From an uncultured Sphingobacteriia bacterium (GTDB lineage Bacteria > Bacteroidota > Bacteroidia > Chitinophagales > Chitinophagaceae): a DNA stretch of 6,277 nt. Below, piece by piece: positions 1 to 6,277 of the stretch (the first letter of the stretch is position 1; every line of letters starts with the position of its first letter). The stretch covers positions 1-6,277 of the forward strand of contig CAMFKK010000154.1 in the NCBI GenBank assembly GCA_945957225.1, in the 5' to 3' direction. Both the position numbers and the translations under genes were made by a program. Under the pieces are notes generated by a model. It searched no databases, was not told the DNA's origin, and worked only from the letters and a program-made list of their open reading frames with translations.

Positions 1-428
1 ACAATAGCTTGGTAAACTGGAGTGAATTCCTTTAAAATTTGTGTTAGTTGTACCAAATTTTTATTTGGAATAATTCCCACAGAACGCAGCATAAATGCGT
101 CTAGATTTTCAGCTGCAATCAAATTCTTTTTAAGTAAACCGCTTGTCATGCCGGGAATTTTAGTGCCATATGGGTACTCTAAATATTGATAGCTATAATC
201 CAATGGCAAACTATCTAACTGCACAATCAGGTCTTGGTATTTCTTAGTATTAAAACTTGATTGTGTAAATGCTTTTTTAAATGCATTATCTCCTTGGTAG
301 GATTGGAGGCTTTTGGTAAAAAGGTAAACCGCTAGGGGTTCAGAATATTTGGTACTAATACTAGGGTTTTGTGCCTTTGTGTTTAGTGGTAAAACAAATA
401 CAATAATGATAGTTAAAACTAATTTCAT
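1..428 (-). CDS. Exported protein of unknown function, N-terminal part (runs off the left edge)
   Basis: This is an open frame of 142 codons starting at the ATG at 426-428 and reaching the left edge without a stop, so the C-terminus is missing. Residues 1-19 form a clear signal peptide: Met-Lys, a hydrophobic run (LVLTIIIVFVLPL), then TKA|Q. This predicts export to the periplasm or beyond. The mature part is rich in Tyr, Leu and Lys, has no Cys after the signal and no membrane segment. It contains mixed helical-looking sequence such as EPLAVYLFTKSLQSYQ near residue 30 and LTQILKEFTPVYQAI at the end of the visible part. I do not recognise the family. The start lies only 13 bases after the stop of the metallopeptidase gene, so the two are probably co-transcribed. 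The layout (signal peptide, then a helical region with no early motif) would allow a second exported peptidase whose active site lies beyond the edge, but that is a guess. Confidence 0.8.
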   Translation of the reverse strand, partial: MKLVLTIIIVFVLPLNTKAQNPSISTKYSEPLAVYLFTKSLQSYQGDNAFKKAFTQSSFNTKKYQDLIVQLDSLPLDYSYQYLEYPYGTKIPGMTSGLLKKNLIAAENLDAFMLRSVGIIPNKNLVQLTQILKEFTPVYQAI

Positions 429-441
429 ATGTGTACTTCAT

Positions 442-1773
442 TTATTTGGTAGTAAAATCCAAGAGAAAGGGTTTCAATGATAGACTTGGTTGGGATTGAC
501 TTCTAAACCCACTCCCTACAATTATTTGATAACGTTGTTTAGGTTTTAATTGAATTTCAAAACTGACTGATTTTTTGTCAGCGGACATACCTTTGTATGA
601 GACCAGTCTTAGTAAGTTTTTCTCACCCAAAGGGCCAAGTTCAAAACTTCTATAACGTTCATCTATTGGTGCAGAAAAATGGAAAGTAATTTCTTTGATG
701 TCTGGACTGACCATGCTATCGCCATTGGCAAACTGTTCTATTTTAGTTACGTTTGGCCGTTGTAAATCAAATTCTTGTTGTAGTGTTTTCATGGGCTTAG
801 AAAAATAGCCCGATTGGTCAACAAAAGCTGCAAGATCTGCAGGTTGGTTATAATCTAGCAGGATCATTTTTTCAATTGCTGCTTTTTTGTTTTTCTCCTT
901 TTGATAATATGCTTGGCAAATTTGATATCCCACTACATATCCCAGGTCTCGTTGGTTGTTAAAAGGATTTGTTGCATTACTATATAGCCAATAGCCTGTA
1001 AAACTGTTGAATAATTGTGCACTAAATGCATCCCGAATAGCTTGTTCATTTTTTTTACCAAATTCAATTGCAGGATGACTTGAAGACTTGCCGGTACCTA
1101 TTACGGCAACAAATTCTGCAACTCCTTCCATTAAAGACTGCCCAATTAAATTATCACAAACGGTAGTTTTTTGTTGGGTGTGAATCAATTCATGGGTATT
1201 GGAAAAAGCAACTTGTTGAATAGGATTTGACTTGAAGTAGGTTTTCAAATGTCCCAATGATTGGGGTAATTCTGAACTTACTACTTTTTCATCTGCCAAT
1301 GCTATTTCACTGCCTATCAAGATCATGCTATCCATTGTGGTGCCTCCTGTTAGAAATGCACCCATGGTAAAATAGATGGTGGCTGGTTTAAGCTTGGGAA
1401 ATACTTGTTTAATGTTCAAAGCATCTTGCTCAATTTCTTTAGCAAAGGTCTCAGCTTTAAGGGTGTTGGCTCTTATGGATTCCCAAAATTTGGGATAGTT
1501 GTGTATGGCGTCTATATAGGAGGATGCTGTATAATCTCTAACAGACATAATGGCCTTTAATCCCGGACTTCCTTTTTCTAAAAAATAGGAATTTAAATAA
1601 CGATATTGTTCTGCACTATCCTTTGTTGATAGGATTTTGTCGTAAGCCTGCCAGAAGTTGTTAATATCAGTTGTTACAATCTGAATGGTCTTTTTTGGCT
1701 TTGCTAATGTTGATTGTGCAATCAACCTTGTTTGAAAACAGAAAAGCAAGCAAATAGGGATTATTACTTTCAT
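442..1773 (-). CDS. Exported HExxH zinc metallopeptidase-like protein (DUF2268-like) with C-terminal Ig-like domain
   Basis: Probably a zinc-dependent peptidase acting outside the cytoplasm. Numbered from the ATG at 1771-1773 (443 residues), 1-19 is a signal peptide ending LIA|Q. The motif HELIH at 194-198 (bases 1180-1194) supplies two zinc-binding His and the catalytic Glu. About 18 residues later LMEGVAEF (214-221) provides a Glu, E216 or E220, as likely third ligand, the gluzincin arrangement. The surrounding HELIHTQQK and EGVAEFVA resemble DUF2268-type predicted Zn proteases; that family name is from memory. From about 340 to the end the sequence is beta-rich (SPDIKEITFHFSAPID onward), like a Big/Ig-like C-terminal domain. 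The frame extends upstream to a TTG at 1794, but the ATG at 1773 gives a normal signal peptide, so I prefer it. No strong ribosome site is visible. It follows the GH43 fusion gene after 64 bases and precedes another exported protein by 13. Substrate is unknown. Confidence 0.85.
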   Translation of the reverse strand: MKVIIPICLLFCFQTRLIAQSTLAKPKKTIQIVTTDINNFWQAYDKILSTKDSAEQYRYLNSYFLEKGSPGLKAIMSVRDYTASSYIDAIHNYPKFWESIRANTLKAETFAKEIEQDALNIKQVFPKLKPATIYFTMGAFLTGGTTMDSMILIGSEIALADEKVVSSELPQSLGHLKTYFKSNPIQQVAFSNTHELIHTQQKTTVCDNLIGQSLMEGVAEFVAVIGTGKSSSHPAIEFGKKNEQAIRDAFSAQLFNSFTGYWLYSNATNPFNNQRDLGYVVGYQICQAYYQKEKNKKAAIEKMILLDYNQPADLAAFVDQSGYFSKPMKTLQQEFDLQRPNVTKIEQFANGDSMVSPDIKEITFHFSAPIDERYRSFELGPLGEKNLLRLVSYKGMSADKKSVSFEIQLKPKQRYQIIVGSGFRSQSQPSLSLKPFLLDFTTK

Positions 1774-1837
1774 GAGAATGAAAATAAGCTGCAATATGTG
1801 AATGGCCTATTTTTTTCAGTTAATGGTTGTTAAAGAT

Positions 1838-4096
1838 TTAGAAAATCTCCCATTCCCAAATACCTGCTAACCCCTTACTGATTTTTACGCGTAAGTATCT
1901 GGCTTTGATCTTAAGATGATCTTCATGGGGAGATTGAATTTTTAAGTCAGCATGACCGCCAGCCATTTTCCATTGCTTACCGTCTACACTATATTCCAAT
2001 TGGTAAGCATGGCCTGCAGTAGGTCTTACAAAATAGATGGCAGATTTTTTGATGGGCTGTATTTTACCCAGATCAGCCATTAGCCAAGGGTCTCCGTCTT
2101 CTGAAGATGCCATCCATCTTGAGCCATTGGCTTGATCAAAAGCAAAATTGGAGTAAAAAATCTCTGTTCTTTTAAACAAACTGTCTTTCATTGGTTTTAT
2201 TACTAAGTCTGGTCTACTACTGGAAGCTTCACTACTAATTACTTTTAAAGGGTTAGTAGCATTTAATTGCTTTAATGCACCTACGCCGTTTAGGTGAAGA
2301 GATACAGGTTTAATGCTGCCGTCATCATTGAATTCCAGTTTGTTTACATAAGTCTGTCTATTGGTACTTGCCCTACCAAATTCCAAATAGGCAATATAAT
2401 AATCATCGGTACCAGGAAGATTAAAAACACTACCATGTCCGGGGCCATATACACCTGTTGCATAATTGGTAGTGGTAATGACATCCTGTTTTGGAAAGTC
2501 AAAGGGCCCCAGGGGCGATTGCTTGCTAGTTACATAAGCGTATTGGTATTTTTCATCGCCCGATAGGGTATAGAGATAATAATAAATACCCTTGCGTTCA
2601 AAGAAAATGGGTCCTTCTGAATAGCCCTTTCTTGGCGTTGGTATAGCAATGCTATTGCTGTCTACCGAGATCATATCCGCATTCATTTTAGCAGCCATTC
2701 TTCTTTGCCAATATAAATAAGCTTGTTGGTCTTTGTCAATAAAAATCTCTGCGTCAATTCCTTCTGGTCCTTTTGGATTGCTTGATTTAAGAAGGGTAGC
2801 ATTGGTATAGGGTTTGTAAAAACTATCAATGCCATTTGCAATTTTAAAAGGTCCAGTTGGTTGATCAGCCACCGCTGGATACATAAATCCATTGATGGTA
2901 GGATAGAGATAATATTTGCCATGAGCGGGAATAGCTTTACTTGGTGCCCAATACAATTGGCCAAGGGCCGATGGAAATAAATAGCCCTTAAAAGACCAGT
3001 GTACAAAGTCTTTAGAAGTCCATACAACCGGAGGTCCCGATGTTTTCAAACCATTGTCATATCCATCTGTAGTAGCATAACAATAGAAAACTCCATCAAT
3101 CATTTGAATGCTGGCGTCTGCTACTAAATCAGGGATCAAAGCTTTGCCAAATGGGTTTAGATATTTTACTTGGTCTTTGTGAAAAAGCTGATTGGGTTTT
3201 AGATACACATAATTTCTTTCAGCGTCAAAAATCCAATTGAATTGCTTGATCAGATCACCACCCATGATACTATATGGTTGTCTACCAATAACACCCTCAA
3301 AAAATCCAGCAGTTATATTGGAAATGGAAATGTCTCCCAATAAAATAGATGGAACAATGGCTTCTTTAGTAGAAATGGTATTTCCAAAACTGTCTTTTAG
3401 TTTTTTCTCTCCCACCAATTTTAAGGTCTTTCCTAAGTTGTGGCTTTGAGCAAAATGGTCATCTAGTAATATGGCTCCAGAATAACCCGAGTGTATTAAA
3501 AATTTATTTGAGAAACTACTGTCTTTTACTTGACAAATACCTTCTAAAAAAAGCATCTCTTCCTGGATGGTTAATTTGATTTTTTGATAAGCTTTTAAGT
3601 TTTTTGGTAAGACCTTGTGTAACTTAATCATGGATTCATGGAAGTCTATTTCAACCACCCAATTTTTAAATAAGTCCATCCCAAATTTACCATCAGTTCC
3701 TTGTCCTGATAACTGGTTCTCCCATAGTGGAACCTGATTCCATTTGAGCTGTCCAATACTAAGTTGGTTGCTTGGACTATATCTTGAACTATTTCCCTGT
3801 CCACCCCAGGATCTAACACTATCAGTAGTGTTTGTAAATTGAATGCTCTTGAGCTGTTTTACGGACTGTTCAGTAAGGGTTAGTGCATTGGCAGCTGTAT
3901 GAAACATTAGTTGAACAGTATCTTTTTGATTCAAAACAGCATTAACAGATAAATTGTTATGATCAGTTAGTTGAAATGGAATCTTGTATTCTAAAACTGT
4001 TGAACTGACTGTTTGTTTTTGGGCACTTACAAATTGAATCAAAAACAAAAAAAAGAATGAAATGATTGCTATACTTACTTTATTACTTCTCTTCAT
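1838..4096 (-). CDS. Secreted fusion: degenerate double aspartic-protease-like region, GH43 glycosidase, F5/8 type C domain
   Basis: Numbered from the ATG at 4094-4096 (752 residues). A signal peptide spans 1-25 (VSA|Q). About 35-303 is a two-lobed retropepsin-like region: GKFGMDLFKNWVVEIDF (136-152) and SIMGGDLIKQFNWIFD (276-291) are typical lobe-ending motifs. Where D-T/S-G should stand, lobe 1 has FHTAA (His66) and lobe 2 has IHSGYSG (His202), so protease activity is unlikely. About 310-615 is a GH43 five-bladed propeller. Asp327 (VADAS, base), Asp448 (GIDAEIF, pKa modulator) and Glu494 (SEGPIFF, acid) fit the catalytic triad, and GPGHGSVF (551-558, His554) is a typical GH43 motif. An alpha-L-arabinofuranosidase, xylosidase or galactosidase-type activity is possible; the glycan cannot be named. 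About 630-752 is a discoidin/CBM32-like domain (SRWMASSEDGDPW, MADLG, YSVDGKQW, ARYLRVKIS), probably binding glycan. There is no frame break between modules. A second ATG six bases upstream (4102) is the alternative start. Confidence 0.9.
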   Translation of the reverse strand: MKRSNKVSIAIISFFFLFLIQFVSAQKQTVSSTVLEYKIPFQLTDHNNLSVNAVLNQKDTVQLMFHTAANALTLTEQSVKQLKSIQFTNTTDSVRSWGGQGNSSRYSPSNQLSIGQLKWNQVPLWENQLSGQGTDGKFGMDLFKNWVVEIDFHESMIKLHKVLPKNLKAYQKIKLTIQEEMLFLEGICQVKDSSFSNKFLIHSGYSGAILLDDHFAQSHNLGKTLKLVGEKKLKDSFGNTISTKEAIVPSILLGDISISNITAGFFEGVIGRQPYSIMGGDLIKQFNWIFDAERNYVYLKPNQLFHKDQVKYLNPFGKALIPDLVADASIQMIDGVFYCYATTDGYDNGLKTSGPPVVWTSKDFVHWSFKGYLFPSALGQLYWAPSKAIPAHGKYYLYPTINGFMYPAVADQPTGPFKIANGIDSFYKPYTNATLLKSSNPKGPEGIDAEIFIDKDQQAYLYWQRRMAAKMNADMISVDSNSIAIPTPRKGYSEGPIFFERKGIYYYLYTLSGDEKYQYAYVTSKQSPLGPFDFPKQDVITTTNYATGVYGPGHGSVFNLPGTDDYYIAYLEFGRASTNRQTYVNKLEFNDDGSIKPVSLHLNGVGALKQLNATNPLKVISSEASSSRPDLVIKPMKDSLFKRTEIFYSNFAFDQANGSRWMASSEDGDPWLMADLGKIQPIKKSAIYFVRPTAGHAYQLEYSVDGKQWKMAGGHADLKIQSPHEDHLKIKARYLRVKISKGLAGIWEWEIF

Positions 4097-4102
4097 ATTC
4101 AT

Positions 4103-4108
4103 TCCTTT
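4103..4108 (-). promoter_or_regulatory. Ribosome binding site that decides the start of the GH43 fusion gene
   Basis: On the minus strand AAAGGA lies directly against the ATG at 4102 but six bases before the ATG at 4096. The second spacing is normal for a Shine-Dalgarno site and the first is not. The start at 4096 is therefore preferred and shortens the protein by two residues. It is the clearest Shine-Dalgarno-like site in the window; the other genes have A-rich leaders only. Confidence 0.55.
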
Positions 4109-4116
4109 TACTATTG

Positions 4117-4743
4117 TTATAACTTTTTAAAAACCAGATTCAAAATTCTAGGAATTTGCGTCCTGTCTTGGTCATCAAAATATTCCTTTAGCTGAAACAA
4201 TGTAAGACCATATTCCATAGCAGCGTTGGTAAAATCTGATACATGGTGGGTAAAGCAGGTTACTACTTGCGTTCCGTTTGCTGTTTCAAATCTAGCTTTT
4301 GAACCACTGTATTGTTTAAAGGGATGTAATTCCGCAATATAAACATGCCCCTTGTTTGCTAACAATTCAGAAACCTTTTTAAAGATGGGTCTAAGGTCTT
4401 TAATATGTTCTAATACCAAACTGAAACTCACCAGGTCAAATGTTTGATCTGCAAAATGCCAAGGTTGGTTAATATCTGCCTGAACAAAACTAACATTGGT
4501 TGCACTGATTTTTTCTTTGGCTTTTGACAACATTTCTTCAGAAAAATCTACTGCAAGAACTTGTTGGGCCTTGGTCTGAAACCAAACCGTGTTCTTGCCC
4601 GTGCCACAACCAATTTCTAAACAACTATTAAAAGCAATGGGGGCAAGTGTTTCACGCAAAACAAGGGCTTCAAGATCCCTTGTCTTATTTAGGTTGGTGT
4701 CATATTGATCTGCCCATTCATTATAAGCATTTTGTACATTCAT
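4117..4743 (-). CDS. Class I SAM-dependent methyltransferase
   Basis: A 208-residue cytoplasmic protein with no signal peptide, covering a complete Methyltransf_11/25-type Rossmann fold. Motif I is LEIGCGTGKN (42-51), the SAM-binding glycine loop. The acidic residue ending strand 2 is Asp66 in AVDFSEEML. Asp90 in FVQADI is the next SAM-contact position. FDLVSFSLVLEHI (102-114) is the post-motif strand and helix, and GHVYIAELHP (132-141) is a later core strand. The N-terminus, AYNEWADQYDTNLNKTRDLE, is the usual helical lid of this group. The length is normal and nothing appears missing. The substrate cannot be read from the sequence; small molecules, quinone-like compounds or lipids are all possible. 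The start ATG is 9 bases after the stop of the lipoprotein gene and the stop is 14-20 bases before the next start, so it is probably in one transcript with exported neighbours despite being cytoplasmic. Confidence 0.9.
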   Translation of the reverse strand: MNVQNAYNEWADQYDTNLNKTRDLEALVLRETLAPIAFNSCLEIGCGTGKNTVWFQTKAQQVLAVDFSEEMLSKAKEKISATNVSFVQADINQPWHFADQTFDLVSFSLVLEHIKDLRPIFKKVSELLANKGHVYIAELHPFKQYSGSKARFETANGTQVVTCFTHHVSDFTNAAMEYGLTLFQLKEYFDDQDRTQIPRILNLVFKKL

Positions 4744-4752
4744 ATGGTAGAT

Positions 4753-5511
4753 TTACCAATTGAAAATAGCAAAATCGGTTAATAATCTACAGATCTTTCC
4801 ATTGGCATCATAACCAATATAGTTTGCGTACCTACCATCGCCAATCCCAGAAGTAAAAACGGCTAAATTTTGATTCTCAAATTCATAGATGCCATAACGC
4901 CATCCATCATGTTTATGCGTGCTGGTTGATTTTAAAATAACCGTTCTTCTATTATTGACCGTGTCTTTTTGTAAAGCTTGATAAGCCCCTTGATCCATAA
5001 ATAAACCAAGTTGCGCGTCTACATAATAGCCAATAATCTTTTTTCCGCCAATGGGTATATTTTCTTGACCGGGTAGTAAAGCATAAGACCATCTTACTAC
5101 AGGATGGTCATTAAATAGAATTCTAGCAAATGCAACTACTTCTACGTCTTTTAATTTGGCCAGCGATAACTGTACTGGAAAGCTGCCAATGGGGAAACTG
5201 TCTTTATAAGGTTTAGCATATTCCTCCATGAGCCAAGGATCACAGGAAATGATTTTTCCTGTTGTAATCTTGATTTTACCCATGTTGAAACCAAATAGAT
5301 CAAACATCAGCCCATTTGACATTTCTTGGCTGCCTTTGATAAATGCTTTTTCAAAAATGGCGGGCTTGGCTACTATTGGAATAGTAGGAGACAAGACAGT
5401 GTCTAATATCTCTTTGCTGTACACTGGTTTTGCGTCTTCATTTTTGGAATCTTTGTTTTTACAAGCTCCAATGAATAATACCAATAATAGCAATGCGAAT
5501 AAGCGATTCAT
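4753..5511 (-). CDS. DUF4241-type lipoprotein
   Basis: A 252-residue predicted lipoprotein. Residues 1-16 are a type II signal peptide (basic start, hydrophobic run) ending in the lipobox IGAC with the lipidated Cys17. A polar Lys/Asp/Asn/Glu-rich linker follows to about 33. The body matches the DUF4241 pattern as I remember it: TGKIISCDPW (84-93), PIGSFPVQLS (107-116), VVAFARILFNDHPVVRW (125-141), YVDAQLGLFMD (163-173), FTSGIGDGRYANYIGYD (219-235) and the terminal LLTDF (243-247). These are recognisable at full domain length. The molecular function of the family is not known to me, and no catalytic triad or metal site is evident. After processing it should sit on the inner or outer membrane; the residues after Cys17 (KNKDSKNED) do not settle which. 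The ATG at 5509-5511 is the natural start, 11 bases after the M16 stop. Confidence 0.88.
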   Translation of the reverse strand: MNRLFALLLLVLFIGACKNKDSKNEDAKPVYSKEILDTVLSPTIPIVAKPAIFEKAFIKGSQEMSNGLMFDLFGFNMGKIKITTGKIISCDPWLMEEYAKPYKDSFPIGSFPVQLSLAKLKDVEVVAFARILFNDHPVVRWSYALLPGQENIPIGGKKIIGYYVDAQLGLFMDQGAYQALQKDTVNNRRTVILKSTSTHKHDGWRYGIYEFENQNLAVFTSGIGDGRYANYIGYDANGKICRLLTDFAIFNW

Positions 5512-5522
5512 TTATTCTACTT

Positions 5523-6229
5523 TTAAACCACCATTAATTCATAAAAATCATCTGGATTCAGATATTTCTTTGCCAGTTCCTGTAATTCTTCTGCCCTAAC
5601 ATTTCTAACCGTATTCAAACTGTTGTAGAAATAATCTGATCCAAGATTATTTAGGATATAATTCTTCCAGCGAGCAATAATTTGGAAGGGGCCGTCAAGA
5701 TCTCCCAACAAAGACCCTATCATATAATTACGAACTAGGTCAAGTTCTTCTGCTTCTATTCTTACATCGCGCAGCAGTGCCATTTCTTTATATACCTCAC
5801 TAATAGTAGCTTCTGCAACATCTCTACCCGCTTCTGTACTAATCATCCAAGCAGTATCATGCAAGTGGTTTTGCAAATAACTATGAATACCATAAGTATA
5901 GCCCTTGTCTTCCCTAATATTGCTCATTAAACGTGAACCAAAGAATCCGCCAAAAAGGTTGTTCAATACCTGAACTTTTGGAAAATCTGGATGATGCCTA
6001 TTGGGAAAAGGACGTGCAATACGGATGGCTGCTTGTACAGAATCTGCATCATTGACAATGCTGTGTTTTTTAATGATGGCAGGGGTTTGAATAATCTCTC
6101 TAAGAGGAAACTGTTGTTGATTAAATGGCAGCTGTCCTAAGGCTTTGTTCAATAAGGCTTGGGTATTTGCTAATAATTTTCCAGCAACAAATACTAGACA
6201 CTTTCCATGGGTATAATACTGTCTGTAAT
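5523..6229 (-). CDS. M16-family (insulinase-like) peptidase, C-terminal domain only; 5' end lost at contig end
   Basis: The visible 234 residues are the M16 C-terminal domain. The frame enters at the adapter junction with YRQYYTHGKCLVFVAGKL, the strand that opens this domain, so the N-terminal domain (typically around 200 residues) is missing. SRLMSNIREDKGYTYG is the conserved block carrying the Arg/Tyr pair that helps bind the substrate in the closed clamshell. LGDLDGPFQIIARWKNYIL and the closing EELQELAKKYLNPDDFYELMVV are also typical. Whether this chain carried HxxEH cannot be seen. In Bacteroidota such peptidases often occur as adjacent pairs, one chain with HxxEH and one without, and this could be either. 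An open frame beginning at a TTG (6150-6152) is only an apparent start: the coding frame continues upstream without a stop to 6229, where the adapter supplies an artificial TAA. The stop is 11 bases before the lipoprotein start. Location is probably periplasmic, by family habit. Confidence 0.9.
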
Positions 6230-6277
6230 CTGTCTCTTATACACATCTCCGAGCCCACGAGACCGGAGCCTATCTCG
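6230..6277. other. Nextera/Tn5 sequencing adapter (non-genomic contamination)
   Basis: Bases 6230-6248 match the 19-base Tn5 mosaic end used in Nextera libraries. Bases 6249-6263 (CCGAGCCCACGAGAC) match the read-2 side of that adapter. The eight bases at 6264-6271 (CGGAGCCT) sit where the i7 index belongs, and 6272-6277 (ATCTCG) match the start of the Illumina P7 tail. The order and spacing are exactly those of adapter read-through from a short insert. Real genome sequence therefore ends at 6229. Confidence 0.97.

Noticed and set aside
1774..1837. Possible promoter or terminator in the 64-base gap
   Set aside because: No TAnnTTTG box and no stem followed by a T-run on the minus strand; the short A-run and the TTAA pairs are not convincing.
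2294..2566. Plus-strand open frame of 90 codons
   Set aside because: It lies wholly inside the GH43 fusion gene on the other strand, has no family resemblance and no context.
2683..3027. Minus-strand open frame of 114 codons in another frame
   Set aside because: Shadow of the GH43 region, whose own frame carries the catalytic motifs here; the protein has no recognisable feature.
3237..3449. Plus-strand open frame of 70 codons
   Set aside because: Antisense shadow of the second protease-like lobe, with no supporting signal.
4745..4758. Perfect 5-base inverted repeat (TGGTA, 4-base loop, TACCA) straddling the lipoprotein stop and lying just before the methyltransferase start
   Set aside because: Too short and without a T-run to be a terminator; a stem of this size is expected by chance in 6 kb.
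5228..5599. Plus-strand open frame of 123 codons spanning the lipoprotein/M16 junction
   Set aside because: Overlaps two well-supported minus-strand genes; it arises from antisense reading and shows no domain.
6219..6235. CTGTCT repeated at 6219-6224 and 6230-6235, resembling a short direct repeat or target duplication
   Set aside because: The second copy is the first bases of the adapter and the first encodes ordinary M16 sequence, so the match is coincidental.

Overview
The window is the end of an AT-rich assembly contig. It most likely comes from a member of the phylum Bacteroidota; a Chitinophagaceae-type lineage is a guess. Three of the exported proteins have signal peptides ending in the Ala|Gln cleavage context common in that phylum. 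Starts are mostly A-rich with little Shine-Dalgarno sequence. The gene content (a secreted GH43 with a discoidin domain, an M16 peptidase and exported hypothetical proteins) also fits.

All six genes lie on the minus strand, so transcription runs from high to low coordinates. In that order they are: the C-terminal part of an M16-family peptidase (5523-6229, cut off by the contig end); a DUF4241-type lipoprotein (4753-5511); a class I SAM-dependent methyltransferase (4117-4743); a large three-part secreted protein (1838-4096); an exported HExxH metallopeptidase with a C-terminal beta-rich domain (442-1773); and the N-terminal part of another exported protein that runs off the left edge (1-428). 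The gaps are about 11, 9, 14-20, 64 and 13 bases, with no recognisable terminator or promoter. One transcription unit is plausible, with the 64-base gap the only likely place for a second promoter. No stretch over 300 bases lacks a gene.

The most unusual gene is the one at 1838-4096. It joins a two-lobed retropepsin-like aspartic protease region to a GH43 glycosidase with its catalytic residues in place, followed by an F5/8 type C (discoidin) domain. Both catalytic Asp positions of the protease region are His. It therefore looks like a non-catalytic protease fold used as an accessory module on a glycosidase.

The last 48 bases (6230-6277) are not genomic. They are a Nextera/Tn5 sequencing adapter with what looks like an 8-base index. 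They put an artificial in-frame stop upstream of the M16 fragment, which makes that gene look as if it starts at a TTG inside the window; it is really truncated at the 5' end.

Four or five of the six products appear to be exported or lipid-anchored. The set points to cell-envelope or extracellular processing of protein and glycan, but nothing in the sequence ties the genes into one defined pathway. I see no RNA genes, CRISPR arrays, insertion sequences or phage genes.
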